Shown here in pieces: positions 36,510 through 46,466 of a stretch of DNA of 58,333 nt. The notes below the pieces were generated by a model, which saw nothing but the letters and a program-made list of their open reading frames with translations, made no database searches and was not told the origin of the DNA. The translations under genes and the position numbers were made by a program. The stretch is from Comamonadaceae bacterium (GTDB lineage: Bacteria > Pseudomonadota > Gammaproteobacteria > Burkholderiales > Burkholderiaceae_C). Location of the stretch: NCBI GenBank assembly GCA_947448745.1, contig CANFOQ010000012.1, forward strand, positions 1 through 58,333, in the 5' to 3' direction. Each line of letters opens with the position of its first letter. Position 1 is the stretch's first letter.

Positions 36510-37913
36510 ATGGCGTCCAAAGCACCCCCTCCCCTCATCCGCAGCAGCAAGGCTTTTTCGGTGGAAATACCGGAAGGGTCCAACAGCGCGAAATCACGTC
36601 GCAGTGACGTTGTAGCGAATGATGATTTAGACATCAAAAGCAGAGCGTCTCATGTTCATGGGGCTGATGTGGATTTAGAAAAAACCACTGGCACCCATGA
36701 AAAGACTTCGGGTTTACACGTAGGTGGTTTTGGCGAGGATCACCCGACCCACACCAATTTACAAAACATTGATGATCCGCATCATCAAGACAACTTGGCC
36801 ACACTGCCTGGCAACGACAGTCTTGCTTCAACCACCGGACCGAGCATTCAAGCCGATGCAATGAAAGATCGGTTTGCGGGCGGCGAAGCAGGTCATGAGT
36901 TACACGACAACTTGCAAGGCATTGCGCAAGACAGCTTGAAGGACAACCATCAAGGTGTTGGGCAAGATGGATTGCACGACAACTTGCAAGGGGTTGGGAA
37001 CGACGCGCTGTCAGGCAACAAAGCGGGCATCGGCAAAGACGCCATCCAAGACAACTTGCAAGGCGTTGCGCAAGACAGCTTGAAGGACAACCTGCAAGGG
37101 GTTGGGAGCGACGCGCTGTCAGACAACAAAGCAGGCATCAGCAAAGACGCTATCAAGGACAACTTGCAAGGGGTTGGGAACGACGCGCTGTCAGGCAACA
37201 AAGCAGGCATCGACGAAGACGCCATCAAGGACAACTTGCAAGGCGTTGCGCAAGACAGCTTGAAGGACAACCTGCAAGGGGTTGGGAGCGACGCTCTGTC
37301 AGGCAACAAAGCGGGCATCGGCAAAGACGCCATCAAAGACAACTTGCAAGGCGTTGCGCAAGACAGCTTGAAAGACAACTTGCAAGGCGTTGCGCAAGAC
37401 AGCTTGAAAGACAACTTGCAAGGCGTTGCTCAAGACGCTTTGCATGACAACCCCCGGGGTGTGAGCCAAGATGCCTTCCACGATAACCTGCAAGGTTTGC
37501 CAAAAGACAAGCTTGAAGATCGCCAACACGGCGTGGCCAAAGAAGCTCTTCACGATAACCATGCCGGTATCGGCAATGAACATCTTGAAGACCATTTTGT
37601 GGGCTTACCGCCAACCACTGCAACCCCATCAGGTCCCAGCGGCAATGCATCAAAAACCAGTTCGTCTGAGGATGCCAAGCTCCACTCAAGAGATGTTGCA
37701 AGCCATTCAATGGATGTCCATCAACAGCCCCAACATTCAAACACACATCCTGAAGAAACAAGCAAGCACGCACAAGCCTTGTTGCAAGCCAAAATTGAAA
37801 AAGAAAAGAGACTCGAAGAGTTTCATGGCCGCGTGGACGCCATCCGCAAAACCGTCTCGGGCATCAACCACAAATTGGATGAGCTTGACGAGGAAGAACA
37901 TCCCAAGCCCTGA
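36510..37913 (+). CDS. Protein with about twenty 12-residue tandem repeats, function unknown
   Basis: I do not recognise this protein. From the chosen start (MASKAPPPLIR) it has 467 residues with no Cys, Trp or Tyr, no signal peptide and no membrane segment. A disordered, His/Asp-rich head of about 130 residues is followed by 19 full repeats (36906-37589) of consensus DNLQGVAQDSLK, pattern xNxxGxxxDxxx, plus a partial twentieth; then a Ser/His-rich linker and a charged coiled-coil-like tail (LLQAKIEKEKRLEEF...). Three repeat types alternate: QDSLK, DALS and KDAIK. Upstream in-frame ATGs exist at 36414 and 36462, but ribosome sites are poor for all. It is divergent from the dehydrogenase pair. 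Confidence 0.75.
   Translation: MASKAPPPLIRSSKAFSVEIPEGSNSAKSRRSDVVANDDLDIKSRASHVHGADVDLEKTTGTHEKTSGLHVGGFGEDHPTHTNLQNIDDPHHQDNLATLPGNDSLASTTGPSIQADAMKDRFAGGEAGHELHDNLQGIAQDSLKDNHQGVGQDGLHDNLQGVGNDALSGNKAGIGKDAIQDNLQGVAQDSLKDNLQGVGSDALSDNKAGISKDAIKDNLQGVGNDALSGNKAGIDEDAIKDNLQGVAQDSLKDNLQGVGSDALSGNKAGIGKDAIKDNLQGVAQDSLKDNLQGVAQDSLKDNLQGVAQDALHDNPRGVSQDAFHDNLQGLPKDKLEDRQHGVAKEALHDNHAGIGNEHLEDHFVGLPPTTATPSGPSGNASKTSSSEDAKLHSRDVASHSMDVHQQPQHSNTHPEETSKHAQALLQAKIEKEKRLEEFHGRVDAIRKTVSGINHKLDELDEEEHPKP
36906..37589 (+). repeat. 36-bp coding tandem repeat, 19 units
   Basis: Nineteen consecutive 36-base units, each coding 12 residues, such as GACAACTTGCAAGGCGTTGC followed by GCAAGACAGCTTGAAG. The middle units are almost identical at DNA level, including synonymous positions, and form a higher-order 72/108-base pattern; the outer units are more diverged. 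This points to recent expansion by unequal crossing-over or slippage and to probable length variation between strains. Confidence 0.93.
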
Positions 37914-37930
37914 AGCTTGAAGCCGCTGCT

Positions 37931-39262
37931 CTAGGTGTCGGTGTTCAGGTTTGGCAAGCGCGAGGCCAGCACCTTGTCGATGCGGCGCCCATCCAAATCC
38001 ACCACTTCAAAACGCCAGCCCAACGCGGACACGTGTTCGCCTTCTTTGGGCAATTGGCCAGAGATCATCATGATCAAACCGGCCAAGGTGTTGTACAGGC
38101 CACGGTCTTCCTCGGGCAGTTCGTTCAACTCCAGACGCGACTTGAGTTCTTGCACCGGCATCATGCCGTCGAGCAACCAGCTGCCATCCTCGCGCTGCAC
38201 GGCCCAGGCTTCTTGCGGCAGTGTGGTTTGCACCAACTCGCCGGTGATGGCCTCCAGCAAATCACGCGGTGTCATGACCCCTTGCACCACACCGTACTCG
38301 TCCACCACCAACACCATGCGCCCACTGACCGCAGCATGGTGACCAGGCGTGGTGTTGTGGGGTTTGCGAAACTGCTCGAGCAAGTCCAAACCGGTGAGGG
38401 TTTCAGGCACAAAGGCCGCAGGCTCGGCCCAACTCTCCAGGCTCTCGGGGCTGTTGAATTGGGCCAGCAAACTGGCCATGCTGACCATGCCCACCACATC
38501 GTCCAAACTGCCGCGACAAACCGGATACCAAGAGTGCGTGGCCTGTCCTTGCAATTGCTGCATGGCTTCTTGAACACCCAATGTGGCCTCGAGCCAAACA
38601 ATGTCGGTGCGGGGCACCATCAGCGAGGCCAAGGTGCGTTCATCCAAATGGAAAACATTTTTCACCATCTGGTGTTCATGGCGTTCAATCAACCCAGCGT
38701 CCACACCTTCCACCAAACTCGCGGTGATTTCTTCTTCAGTGACTTGGCGCACCTGCTTCATGTCGATGCGAAACAAATGCAGGATGCCCGTGGTGCTGGC
38801 CGACAACAAATGCACCAAGGGGCGTGCCATCACGGACAAGGCGTACATGGCGGGCGCGGTGAGTCGCGCTGCGGTTTCGGGGTAAATCTGGCCGATGCGT
38901 TTGGGCACCAACTCACCAAACAAAATCGTGTTGAGGGTGATGAGTGTCACCACGGAAATGGTGGCCAGCACATGGGACAAGGTTTCCAACACGCCCCATT
39001 GCATGAACCAAGCAGCCACACCATCGCTGAAAGCCGCCTCGCCAATGATGCCGTTGAGCACCCCCAAGGTGGTGATGCCAATTTGAATGGTCGATAAAAA
39101 CTGGGTGGGCTGCTTTTGCAATTCCAACGCGGCGTGGGCGCCACTGGCACCAGCGGCTTCCAAGCTCACCAACAAGGCTTTGCGGCTGGACGCCAAGGCC
39201 ATCTCAGACATGGCAAACAAGCCATTGAGCAAGGTGAGGAAAAAAATCAGCAGCAAATCCAT
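37931..39262 (-). CDS. CNNM/CorC-type membrane protein (hemolysin family)
   Basis: A 443-residue protein with an N-terminal DUF21/CNNM transmembrane domain (about residues 1-190: MDLLLIFFLTLLNGLFAMSEMALASSRK; FLSTIQIGITTLGVLNG), a CBS-domain pair (MVPRTDIVWLEA; VLVVDEYGVVQGVMTPRDLLEAI) and a C-terminal CorC_HlyC domain (WLLDGMMPVQELK; GWRFEVVDLDGRRIDKV). Family members are linked to magnesium/cobalt efflux or membrane integrity. The start MDLLLIFF is chosen over an open frame 14 codons longer. It is divergent from apaH with only 35 bases between starts. Confidence 0.92.
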   Translation of the reverse strand: MDLLLIFFLTLLNGLFAMSEMALASSRKALLVSLEAAGASGAHAALELQKQPTQFLSTIQIGITTLGVLNGIIGEAAFSDGVAAWFMQWGVLETLSHVLATISVVTLITLNTILFGELVPKRIGQIYPETAARLTAPAMYALSVMARPLVHLLSASTTGILHLFRIDMKQVRQVTEEEITASLVEGVDAGLIERHEHQMVKNVFHLDERTLASLMVPRTDIVWLEATLGVQEAMQQLQGQATHSWYPVCRGSLDDVVGMVSMASLLAQFNSPESLESWAEPAAFVPETLTGLDLLEQFRKPHNTTPGHHAAVSGRMVLVVDEYGVVQGVMTPRDLLEAITGELVQTTLPQEAWAVQREDGSWLLDGMMPVQELKSRLELNELPEEDRGLYNTLAGLIMMISGQLPKEGEHVSALGWRFEVVDLDGRRIDKVLASRLPNLNTDT

Positions 39263-39297
39263 GAGACCCTTTGCAATCGATGAACGACAATCATGCC

Positions 39298-40134
39298 ATG
39301 GCACTTTACTTGATTGGCGATGTGCAGGGCTGCAACGACGCCCTGGGAAAACTTCTGGAGAAATTGCAGTTTTCGCCCAGTCGCGACACCCTGTTTTTGT
39401 TGGGCGATTTGGTCAACCGTGGCCCGGACAACCGGGGTGTGTTGCGCCGCGTGATGGCTTTGGGCAACAGCGCCCAGTGCTTGTTGGGCAACCATGATTT
39501 GCATCTGTTGGCCATGCACTTGGGTCTGCATCCGCTCAAACGTGGCGACACGGTGCAAGACATTTTGCAAGCCCCCGATCGGGACGCTTTGATGCATTGG
39601 CTGCGCCATCAATCCATGGCCTTGCAACAGGGTGAGGTGCTGATGGTGCATGCCGGTGTGTTGCCACAGTGGACCATTGCACAAACCATGCAACTGGCCG
39701 GTGAAGTGGAAAGCGTGTTGCGCAGCGACGATTGGCCCCATTTCATCGCGCAGATGTACGGCAACCAACCCGCGCATTGGCGTGATGAACTGCAAGGCAC
39801 AGAACGTTTGCGGGTCATCGTCAACGCCCTCACCCGTTTGCGTTTTTGCACGCCCGAGGGTGAGATGGAATTTGCCCACCACCGCGGCTTGGATGAAACC
39901 CCATCGGGGTATCTGCCCTGGTTTGATGTGCCCGGTCGTCAAACAGCGCCGCACACTGTTGCGTTTGGTCATTGGTCGGCGCTCAAGCCAATGCAACGAT
40001 CAGATGTGCTGGAGATGGACACGGGTTGCGTGTGGGGCGGGTGCTTGAGTGCTTTGGAGTTGCATGCCCACGGGCCTGGGCAGCACCAGCGCATCGAGGT
40101 GGCCTGCGCCCCAACCAGCCACAGCGCGGCTTAG
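39298..40134 (+). CDS. apaH: Symmetrical bis(5'-nucleosyl)-tetraphosphatase
   Basis: Cleaves Ap4A to two ADP and also removes Np4-type caps from bacterial RNA. The 278-residue calcineurin-like phosphoesterase begins MALYLIGDVQGCNDALGKLL and has the metal-site blocks GDVQG, GDLVNRGPDN, LLGNHDLHLL and MVHAGVLPQW. The start matches the E. coli protein; earlier in-frame ATGs exist at 39280 and 39271 region. Its stop overlaps that of the convergent rhlE by 4 bases. Confidence 0.95.
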   Translation: MALYLIGDVQGCNDALGKLLEKLQFSPSRDTLFLLGDLVNRGPDNRGVLRRVMALGNSAQCLLGNHDLHLLAMHLGLHPLKRGDTVQDILQAPDRDALMHWLRHQSMALQQGEVLMVHAGVLPQWTIAQTMQLAGEVESVLRSDDWPHFIAQMYGNQPAHWRDELQGTERLRVIVNALTRLRFCTPEGEMEFAHHRGLDETPSGYLPWFDVPGRQTAPHTVAFGHWSALKPMQRSDVLEMDTGCVWGGCLSALELHAHGPGQHQRIEVACAPTSHSAA

Positions 40135-41546
40135 TGGGTTTCGGTGGTTTTAAAAAGCGCGGCCACTTTGCGCTTGGGTTTGATGTTGGGTGAAATACCC
40201 CGAGGACTGCTAGGTGCTGCCGTGGTAGTGCTGGGCACATCAGCAGCCGCCGTTTCTTCGTAGGGCTTGTCAAAAAACGGGTCCACCGCTTTGGGGGCGG
40301 GCGTGTAGCGACTGCGGGACTCACGCGGTGATTCTTCGCGTTTGTCGTTGCGTTTTTCTTCGTCCCAATGGCGGCGACCGGTGTTCATGCGCTCACGCGG
40401 ACGGTCGTCGGCAAATTCCAGCGCCAACAATTCAATTTTTTGCTTGGTGAGTTTTTCAATGTCACCAACCAAACGTGCATCAGAGGGCGAAGCGAAACTG
40501 ACCGCCAATCCTTCGGCGCCAGCACGACCTGTGCGGCCAATGCGGTGAATGTAATCTTCGGCGTTGTAGGGGATGTCAATATTGAAAACGGCCGGCACAT
40601 CTTTGATGTCCAAACCACGCGCGGCCACATCGGTGCAAATCAGCAAGTCCACCTCGCTTTTTTTGAAGGCCTCCAAGGCTTTCAAACGCTCGTCTTGGCT
40701 TTTGTCGCCATGCAAGGCGGCGGTGCGCAAACCATCGCGTTCCAAGGCCCGCGCCAAACGTGCACAACCCAGCTTGCTGTTGACAAATACAAAGGCTTGG
40801 CTGATGCCGCGCTCTTTCACGATTTGTTTCAATGCGTTGCGCTTGTCGTCTTCGGCCACGTTGTAGAACAACTGCGTGACGGTGGACGCGGTTTGGTTGG
40901 GTCGGGCCACTTCGATGGTGACCGGATTTTGCAAATAACTGGAGGCCAAACGCTTGATTTCAGGCGAGAAGGTGGCCGAGAACAACAAGGTGGTGCGTTG
41001 TTTGGGCAGGTAGCTCAGGATGCGTTGCAAGTCAGGCAGAAAGCCAATATCAAGCATGCGGTCGGCTTCATCGAGCACCACATATTCCACTTGGTTCAGC
41101 ACCGCATTTTTGGCTTCGATGTGATCCAGCAAACGGCCGGGGGTGGCCACCAACACTTCAACCCCGCGCTTGAGTTCCAAGGTTTGCGGTTTCATGTCCA
41201 TGCCACCAAACACCACGGCCGAACGCAGCTGCGTGTATTTGGCATACATCTTGACTTGCTGGGCCACTTGATCGGCCAACTCGCGTGTGGGCAACAACAC
41301 CAAGGCCCGCACTGGATGACGCGCTGGCGAGGTAGAGGTGTTTTCATGCTTGAGCATGCGTTGCAGCAGGGGCAACGAGAACGCAGCGGTTTTGCCGGTG
41401 CCGGTTTGCGCTGCACCCATCACGTCTTGGCCCGACAAGACCACCGGAATGGCTTGGGCCTGGATGGGCGTCATGGATTCGTAACCCATTTCGGCGACGG
41501 CTTTCGCCAAACTGGGGGCCAACTGCAATTGCGAGAATGAATTCAT
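40131..41546 (-). CDS. rhlE: DEAD-box ATP-dependent RNA helicase, RhlE type
   Basis: A 471-residue RNA helicase. Ordered motifs: Q motif region (YESMTPIQAQAIP), AQTGTGKTAAF (I), PTRELADQV (Ia), DEADRMLDIGF (II), LFSATFSPEI (III), DVAARGLDIKDVPAVFN (V) and HRIGRTGRAG (VI). A basic, disordered C-terminal extension of about 90 residues (RRHWDEEKRNDKREE to the end) suits RhlE. It probably works in ribosome assembly or RNA decay. The start MNSFSQLQL is chosen; 17 upstream codons lack similarity. Confidence 0.95.
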   Translation of the reverse strand: MNSFSQLQLAPSLAKAVAEMGYESMTPIQAQAIPVVLSGQDVMGAAQTGTGKTAAFSLPLLQRMLKHENTSTSPARHPVRALVLLPTRELADQVAQQVKMYAKYTQLRSAVVFGGMDMKPQTLELKRGVEVLVATPGRLLDHIEAKNAVLNQVEYVVLDEADRMLDIGFLPDLQRILSYLPKQRTTLLFSATFSPEIKRLASSYLQNPVTIEVARPNQTASTVTQLFYNVAEDDKRNALKQIVKERGISQAFVFVNSKLGCARLARALERDGLRTAALHGDKSQDERLKALEAFKKSEVDLLICTDVAARGLDIKDVPAVFNIDIPYNAEDYIHRIGRTGRAGAEGLAVSFASPSDARLVGDIEKLTKQKIELLALEFADDRPRERMNTGRRHWDEEKRNDKREESPRESRSRYTPAPKAVDPFFDKPYEETAAADVPSTTTAAPSSPRGISPNIKPKRKVAALFKTTETH

Positions 41547-41639
41547 ATGTGGCGCTGATTGTCGCACTCTGGGCTGACGGTCCTGAATCGCGGGCAAGAA
41601 GGGGTTTTCGGGACGTTCAAGCGGCCTGGCAGCCGGTCA

Positions 41640-42209
41640 TCAAGCCTTGGGCAGGGTGACGCCCACCTGACCTTGGTACTTGCCACCACGGTCTTTGTAG
41701 CTGGTCTCGCAAACTTCATCGCTCTCAAAAAACAAGACTTGGGCACAGCCTTCACCAGCGTAAATTTTGGCCGGCAACGGTGTGGTGTTGGAGAACTCGA
41801 GGGTCACATAGCCTTCCCATTCGGGCTCGAAGGGGGTGACGTTGACGATGATGCCGCAACGCGCATAAGTGCTTTTGCCCAAACAGATGGTGAGCACATT
41901 GCGTGGGATGCGGAAGTACTCCAGGGTGCGGGCCAAGGCAAAGCTGTTGGGCGGGATGATGCAGACATCGGCTTCGATGTCGACAAAACTTTTGGGGTCG
42001 AAGTTTTTTGGGTCCACCACGGTGCTGTAGATGTTGGTGAACACCTTGAACTCGGGGGCGCAGCGGATGTCATAGCCATAACTGCTGGTGCCGTAGCTGA
42101 CGATTTTTTGGCCCGCCGCGTCTTGGCGAATTTGCCCCGGCTCGAAAGGTTCGATCATGCCGTGCTGTTCTGCCATGCGGCGAATCCATTTGTCGCTTTT
42201 GATGCTCAT
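41640..42209 (-). CDS. dcd: dCTP deaminase
   Basis: Deaminates dCTP to dUTP, the main route to dTMP. The 189-residue trimeric dUTPase-fold protein starts [24 protein letters not shown] and contains [33 protein letters not shown] (catalytic glutamate region), [12 protein letters not shown] and EGCAQVLFF. Length is standard. A TACAAT box about 20 bases before the start may be its -10, and a 7-bp inverted repeat (AGCCCTG, 42257-42263 with 42277-42283) lies just upstream. Confidence 0.97.
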   Translation of the reverse strand: MSIKSDKWIRRMAEQHGMIEPFEPGQIRQDAAGQKIVSYGTSSYGYDIRCAPEFKVFTNIYSTVVDPKNFDPKSFVDIEADVCIIPPNSFALARTLEYFRIPRNVLTICLGKSTYARCGIIVNVTPFEPEWEGYVTLEFSNTTPLPAKIYAGEGCAQVLFFESDEVCETSYKDRGGKYQGQVGVTLPKA

Positions 42210-42300
42210 GCCACTGCCCTTTTTTGAATCCGCAGATTGTAGGCAATTGAGGTGCAAGCCCTGCTGCACATCCAGCCAGGGCTGGAGTTGGTCGCTTGCG

Positions 42301-43428
42301 TCAAGGCAAGCTGCCTTGCACGCCTTGCACCAAAAACTTCATGTTCATGATTTGTTCATCGGTGAGGTTTTGCCCTCTGGCCAAAATCACTTGGTCTTGG
42401 TTGTCCAAGATGGGGCCGGTGAACGGCAGCAAACTGCCTTTGCCCACGGCCCGTTGCAAACGCAGGATTTCGGTTTGCACTTTTTTCGGCACCTTGGGAC
42501 CAAAGTCGCCAACTTTGATCATGCCTTCATGCACCCCACCCCAGACTGAGCCGGTTTGCCACGTGCCTTGAATCACCGCTTTGGCCCGTTCACTGTAGTA
42601 CTGGCCCCAGTGGTGGGTGATGGCCAAGAGTTGCGCTTGTGGGGCCACATGGCGCATATCAGAGTGATAGGCAATGGCCATCTTACCGCGCTCTTGCGCT
42701 GCCACCATCACCGCATCAGATGCAGTGTGAAACGCCAACACATCGGCTTGTTGGTTCATCAAGGTCAGCGCGGCTTCGCGTTCGCGCACCGGGTCAAACC
42801 AGGTGTCGAGCCAAACCAATTTCACTTGCGCTTTCGGGTTGACGTAACGCATGCCTAAGGCAAAAGCATTGATGCCCTGCACCACTTCGGGAATGGGAAA
42901 ACTCGCCACATAGCCGGCCACGCCGGTCTTGCTGAGCCGCCCAGCGGCAATGCCCGCCAAAAATCGGCCTTCGTAATAACGGGCGTTGGCAGCCGCCACA
43001 TTCGGCGCTGTTTTGTAACCCGTGATGGACTCGAACTTCACATTGGGAAATTCAGCAGCGACTTTCAAGGTGGGTTCCATGTAGCCAAAGCTGGGCGTGA
43101 AGATCAGACCCACGCCCTGTTTGGCCATGTCGCGAATCACGCGTTCGGCATCTGGGCCTTCGGCCACGTTTTCCACAAACTGGGTTTGCACTTTGAAGCC
43201 TTGCTGCTTGAGCTGCGCTTCCAAACTGAGGCGACCCAATTCGTGTTGGTGCACCCAGCCGCTGGGCAAACGTGGCGTCACATAAACGAATCCAACACTC
43301 AAGGGGCGTTGCGTTAGCGAAGTGGACGACGCTTTGGCTTTGCTGGGGGGTGAAGGGTCGGTCTGACCGATAGCGGTTGACGACAACAAAGCGAGCGCGA
43401 ACAGCGCTGCGATGAGGTTTTTGTACAT
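42301..43428 (-). CDS. BMP-family ABC substrate-binding protein (orphan)
   Basis: A 375-residue periplasmic binding protein of the basic membrane protein/PnrA type, whose known ligands are mostly nucleosides. A signal peptide ([19 protein letters not shown]) begins the protein after a good GAGGAA site. Core blocks: [82 protein letters not shown]. Its partner permease and ATPase genes are not in the window. Confidence 0.92.
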   Translation of the reverse strand: MYKNLIAALFALALLSSTAIGQTDPSPPSKAKASSTSLTQRPLSVGFVYVTPRLPSGWVHQHELGRLSLEAQLKQQGFKVQTQFVENVAEGPDAERVIRDMAKQGVGLIFTPSFGYMEPTLKVAAEFPNVKFESITGYKTAPNVAAANARYYEGRFLAGIAAGRLSKTGVAGYVASFPIPEVVQGINAFALGMRYVNPKAQVKLVWLDTWFDPVREREAALTLMNQQADVLAFHTASDAVMVAAQERGKMAIAYHSDMRHVAPQAQLLAITHHWGQYYSERAKAVIQGTWQTGSVWGGVHEGMIKVGDFGPKVPKKVQTEILRLQRAVGKGSLLPFTGPILDNQDQVILARGQNLTDEQIMNMKFLVQGVQGSLP

Positions 43429-43469
43429 GGTGTTCCTCGACATGGCCCCAAAGGGCGGCAACAGTGATG

Positions 43470-43499
43470 AAAAAAAACGCACCCGAAGGCGCGTTTTTA
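43470..43499 (-). terminator. Intrinsic terminator of the tRNA operon
   Basis: On the minus strand AAAAACGCGCC - TTCG - GGTGCGTTTTT forms an 11-bp stem with a stable UUCG loop followed by a run of eight T. One position pairs as G-U only on the minus strand, so it works for the tRNA genes, not for the plus strand. It begins about 5 bases after tRNA-Asp. Confidence 0.9.
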
Positions 43500-43503
43500 G
43501 GTT

Positions 43504-43580
43504 TGGCGGAGTGGACGGGACTCGAACCCGCGACCCCCGGCGTGACAGGCCGGTATTCTAACCAACTGAACTACCACTCC
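43504..43580 (-). tRNA. tRNA-Asp (anticodon GTC)
   Basis: A 77-base tRNA with CCA encoded. Acceptor stem GGAGTGG pairs with CCACTCC; the anticodon loop CTGTCAC gives GTC (Asp, GAC/GAU); T loop GGTTCGAGTCC. Last of three tRNA genes on the minus strand, followed at once by a terminator. Confidence 0.97.
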
Positions 43581-43629
43581 TGGTAGATAGCTTCGTTTCG
43601 GCTTGCGCCAAAACCAAGTGCTACAAACT

Positions 43630-43705
43630 TGGCGACCCTACGGGGATTCGAACCCCGGTACTCACCGTGAAAGGGTGATGTCCTAGGCCTCTAGACGATA
43701 GGGTC
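43630..43705 (-). tRNA. tRNA-Glu (anticodon TTC)
   Basis: A 76-base tRNA with CCA encoded. Acceptor stem GACCCTA pairs with TAGGGTC; the anticodon loop CTTTCAC gives TTC (Glu, GAA/GAG); T loop GGTTCGAATCC. Middle gene of the tRNA-Ala/Glu/Asp operon, 49 bases before tRNA-Asp. Confidence 0.97.
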
Positions 43706-43740
43706 AAAACCTGTGGACTTTCCATCTCGACATCTTGTTT

Positions 43741-43816
<76 letters not shown>

Positions 43817-43835
43817 ATTGGGTGTCGAGCCGTAA

Positions 43836-43841
43836 AGTATA
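43836..43841 (-). promoter_or_regulatory. Possible -10 box of the tRNA operon
   Basis: TATACT on the minus strand, 19 bases before tRNA-Ala, followed by a GC-rich discriminator (ACGGCTCG) as in stringently controlled stable-RNA promoters. A weak TTTAAA lies about 19 bases further upstream, inside the gltX end. Confidence 0.45.
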
Positions 43842-43850
43842 ACCAACTTT

Positions 43851-45236
43851 TCAGGCGCCCTTTAAACGGGCCAAAACTTTCTCCTGGCCGCACAGCGCCA
43901 GCACCGCATCCACCGAAGGCGTTTGCGGTGTGCCCATCACCAAAACACGCACCGGCATGGCCAATTGCGGCATCTTCAAGCCCTGCTCTGCCAACACAGC
44001 TTTGATGGCCTCGCTGATGGCCGGCGTGGTCCATTCAGGCAATGCCCCCAGTTTGTCGGACAACAGTTGCAAGGCCGGTCTAACCGCATCGGTCACGTGC
44101 TTGGCCACATCTTCAGCGCTGGGGTGCACATCGGTGTAAAAAGCCTTGGCCCAATGCGCCAAGGCCACGGTGGTGTCGCAACGGTCCTTGAACAAACCGC
44201 AAATGGCTGGCAAACGCGCATCCGAGGTGATGTCCAGGTGTTGCAACTGCGCTTGCACCAAAGGAGCTAAGGCATCGTCTGCCATGGCCTTCAAATGCTG
44301 GGCGTTGACCCAACGCAGTTTGGCTTCGTCAAATTGGGCCGCGCTTTTGCCCAAGTGGTCCAGGTTGAACCATTGCACAAACTGGGTGCTGCTGAAAATT
44401 TCATCGTCCCCATGGCTCCAGCCCAAGCGGGCCAAATAGTTCACCATGGCTTCAGGCAAAAAACCTTCATCGCGGAATTGCGTCACCGGCTTGGCACCGG
44501 TGCGCTTGCTGAGTTTGTCGCCTTGCTCGTTCAGCACGGTGGGCAAATGCGCATACACCGGTGGCGTGTAACCCAGGGCGTTGAAGATATGGATTTGCCG
44601 AGGCGTGTTGTTCACATGGTCGTCGCCGCGAATCACGTGGGTGATGGCCATGTCCATGTCATCGACCACCACGCAAAAGTTGTAGGTGGGTGTGCCATCG
44701 GGGCGGGCAATCACCAAATCATCCAACTCGGTGTTGCGAATCTCGATGCGCCCTTTCACCTTGTCGTCCCAACTGACCATGCCAGTCAGGGGTGTTTTGA
44801 AGCGCAACACGGGTTGCACACCGGCAGGAATCGCGGGCAAAGTTTTTCCTTCCTCGGGCCGCCAGGTGCCGTCATAGCGCGGTTTTTCTTTGGCGGCCAT
44901 TTGGCGTTCACGCAAGGCGTCTAATTCGGCCACGCTCATGTAGCACGGGTAAACATGGCCCGCGGCTTGCAACTGCGCCAGCACTTCCTTGTAGCGGTCC
45001 ATGCGCTGCATTTGGTAGAACGGGCCTTCATCGTGGTTCAACCCCAGCCAAGCCATGCCTTCCAAAATGACATCCACGGCTTCTTGCGAAGAACGTTCAA
45101 CATCCGTGTCTTCGATGCGCAAGATGAAGTCGCCACCGGTGGCACGCGCAAACGCCCAAGGGTAGAGCGCCGAGCGGATGTTGCCCAGGTGAATGAAGCC
45201 GGTGGGGGATGGCGCAAATCGGGTGCGGGTGTTCAT
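43851..45236 (-). CDS. gltX: Glutamyl-tRNA synthetase
   Basis: Charges tRNA-Glu. The 461-residue class I enzyme starts [19 protein letters not shown], containing the HIGH-type motif (HLGN), followed by [13 protein letters not shown] and the KMSKS-type loop [11 protein letters not shown]. The helical anticodon-binding domain fills the C-terminal third. It lies 13 bases after metZ on the same strand, and the tRNA-Glu gene it serves lies just downstream. The start fits the family; the open frame runs 9 codons further. Confidence 0.97.
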   Translation of the reverse strand: MNTRTRFAPSPTGFIHLGNIRSALYPWAFARATGGDFILRIEDTDVERSSQEAVDVILEGMAWLGLNHDEGPFYQMQRMDRYKEVLAQLQAAGHVYPCYMSVAELDALRERQMAAKEKPRYDGTWRPEEGKTLPAIPAGVQPVLRFKTPLTGMVSWDDKVKGRIEIRNTELDDLVIARPDGTPTYNFCVVVDDMDMAITHVIRGDDHVNNTPRQIHIFNALGYTPPVYAHLPTVLNEQGDKLSKRTGAKPVTQFRDEGFLPEAMVNYLARLGWSHGDDEIFSSTQFVQWFNLDHLGKSAAQFDEAKLRWVNAQHLKAMADDALAPLVQAQLQHLDITSDARLPAICGLFKDRCDTTVALAHWAKAFYTDVHPSAEDVAKHVTDAVRPALQLLSDKLGALPEWTTPAISEAIKAVLAEQGLKMPQLAMPVRVLVMGTPQTPSVDAVLALCGQEKVLARLKGA

Positions 45237-45249
45237 GTTGGCTTGGGGG

Positions 45250-46461
45250 TCAGATGGTTTCAAGGCCGCGTAACAAATCGGTTTTCATGTCGTCAAGGTG
45301 TTCAAGGCCCACGGCCACGCGAATCAAGCCTTGGCCAATGCCAGCCACTTGACGTTGGGCTTCAGTGAGCTTGCCGTGCGAGGTGCTGGCCGGATGGGTG
45401 AGCAAGGTTTTGGTGTCGCCCAAGTTGGTGCACAAGGACAAAACCTGCAAGCTGTCGAGCACGTGGAATGCACGTGAACGGGCTTGCTCGGGGTCTTGCG
45501 CTTTCACGTCAAAGGACAACACCGCACCGCCCATGTTCGACATTTGTTTCATTGACAGCGCGTGTTGCGGGTGGCTCTTCAAGCCGGGGTAATGCACCTT
45601 GGCCACGCTGGGGTGTTGCGCCAACCACTGGGCCAATTCGTGGGCTCGGGCGCTTTGGGCACGCATGCGGATGTCCAAGGTTTCCAAGCCTTTGAGCACC
45701 ACCCACGCGTTGAACGGCGCCAACACCATGCCGCTGTTTTTCATCACCGGCAAAAATTTTTCAAGCACCATGGCTTCGCTGGCACACAAAGCACCGGCCA
45801 TGACACGTCCTTGGCCGTCCAAGTATTTCGTGCCCGAATGCATGACGATGTCAGCACCCATGTCGACAGGGCGTTGCAAAACTGGGGTGGCAAAACAATT
45901 GTCCAGCGCCAACAAAGCGCCCGCGTTGTGAGCCATGTCGGCCAACGCGGCGATGTCACACACATCGGTGAGCGGGTTGGTGGGCGTTTCAGCGAACAAC
46001 AACTTGGTGTTGGGTTGAATCGCCGCTTGCCATGCGGCCAAATCGGTTTGCGGCACCATGGTGGACGTCACACCAAATCGCGCAAATTCGGAACCAATCA
46101 ACTTGATGGTTGAGCCAAACATCGACTGCGAATACACCACATGGTCGCCCGCTTTGAGCAAGCTGAACAACATGAGCGTGATGGCCGACATGCCACTCGA
46201 TGTGGCGATGCAGGCCTCGGTACCTTCCAAGGCCGCCAAACGCATCTCGAAACTGCTGACCGTGGGGTTGCCCGCGCGGCCGTAGGTGTAGCCGTCTTCT
46301 TCACCCGCGAAACGATCGGCCGAGGCTTGTGCTGAAGGTTGCACATAGCCGCTGGTGAGAAACAAAGCTTCGGAGTTTTCGCCGTATTGGCTTTTCTCGA
46401 CGGCCAAGCGCACTGCCAAGGTTTCGGGGTGCAATGAAGGAGGCACTTTGGGTTCAGTCAT
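45250..46461 (-). CDS. metZ: O-succinylhomoserine sulfhydrylase
   Basis: Makes homocysteine from O-succinylhomoserine and sulfide in methionine synthesis. The 403-residue PLP enzyme of the Cys/Met metabolism family has [15 protein letters not shown], the cofactor lysine in [15 protein letters not shown], and [18 protein letters not shown]. The version with [11 protein letters not shown] and the N-terminal LHPETLAVR fits MetZ rather than MetB or MetC. It is 5 bases downstream of purF. Confidence 0.93.
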   Translation of the reverse strand: MTEPKVPPSLHPETLAVRLAVEKSQYGENSEALFLTSGYVQPSAQASADRFAGEEDGYTYGRAGNPTVSSFEMRLAALEGTEACIATSSGMSAITLMLFSLLKAGDHVVYSQSMFGSTIKLIGSEFARFGVTSTMVPQTDLAAWQAAIQPNTKLLFAETPTNPLTDVCDIAALADMAHNAGALLALDNCFATPVLQRPVDMGADIVMHSGTKYLDGQGRVMAGALCASEAMVLEKFLPVMKNSGMVLAPFNAWVVLKGLETLDIRMRAQSARAHELAQWLAQHPSVAKVHYPGLKSHPQHALSMKQMSNMGGAVLSFDVKAQDPEQARSRAFHVLDSLQVLSLCTNLGDTKTLLTHPASTSHGKLTEAQRQVAGIGQGLIRVAVGLEHLDDMKTDLLRGLETI

Positions 46462-46466
46462 GGGGT

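Noticed and set aside
36906-37589. The 36-bp repeats as a possible CRISPR array
   Set aside because: The units are contiguous with no spacers, all in one reading frame, and vary by codon-level changes; no cas genes are present.
40368-41540. A 390-codon plus-strand frame opposite rhlE
   Set aside because: Shadow of the helicase gene; composition (Gln/His/Gly-rich) is typical of antisense translation.
42257-42283. Inverted repeat AGCCCTG/CAGGGCT between the BMP gene and dcd as a terminator
   Set aside because: No T-run on the minus strand; it could equally be chance or an operator, so it is only mentioned under dcd.
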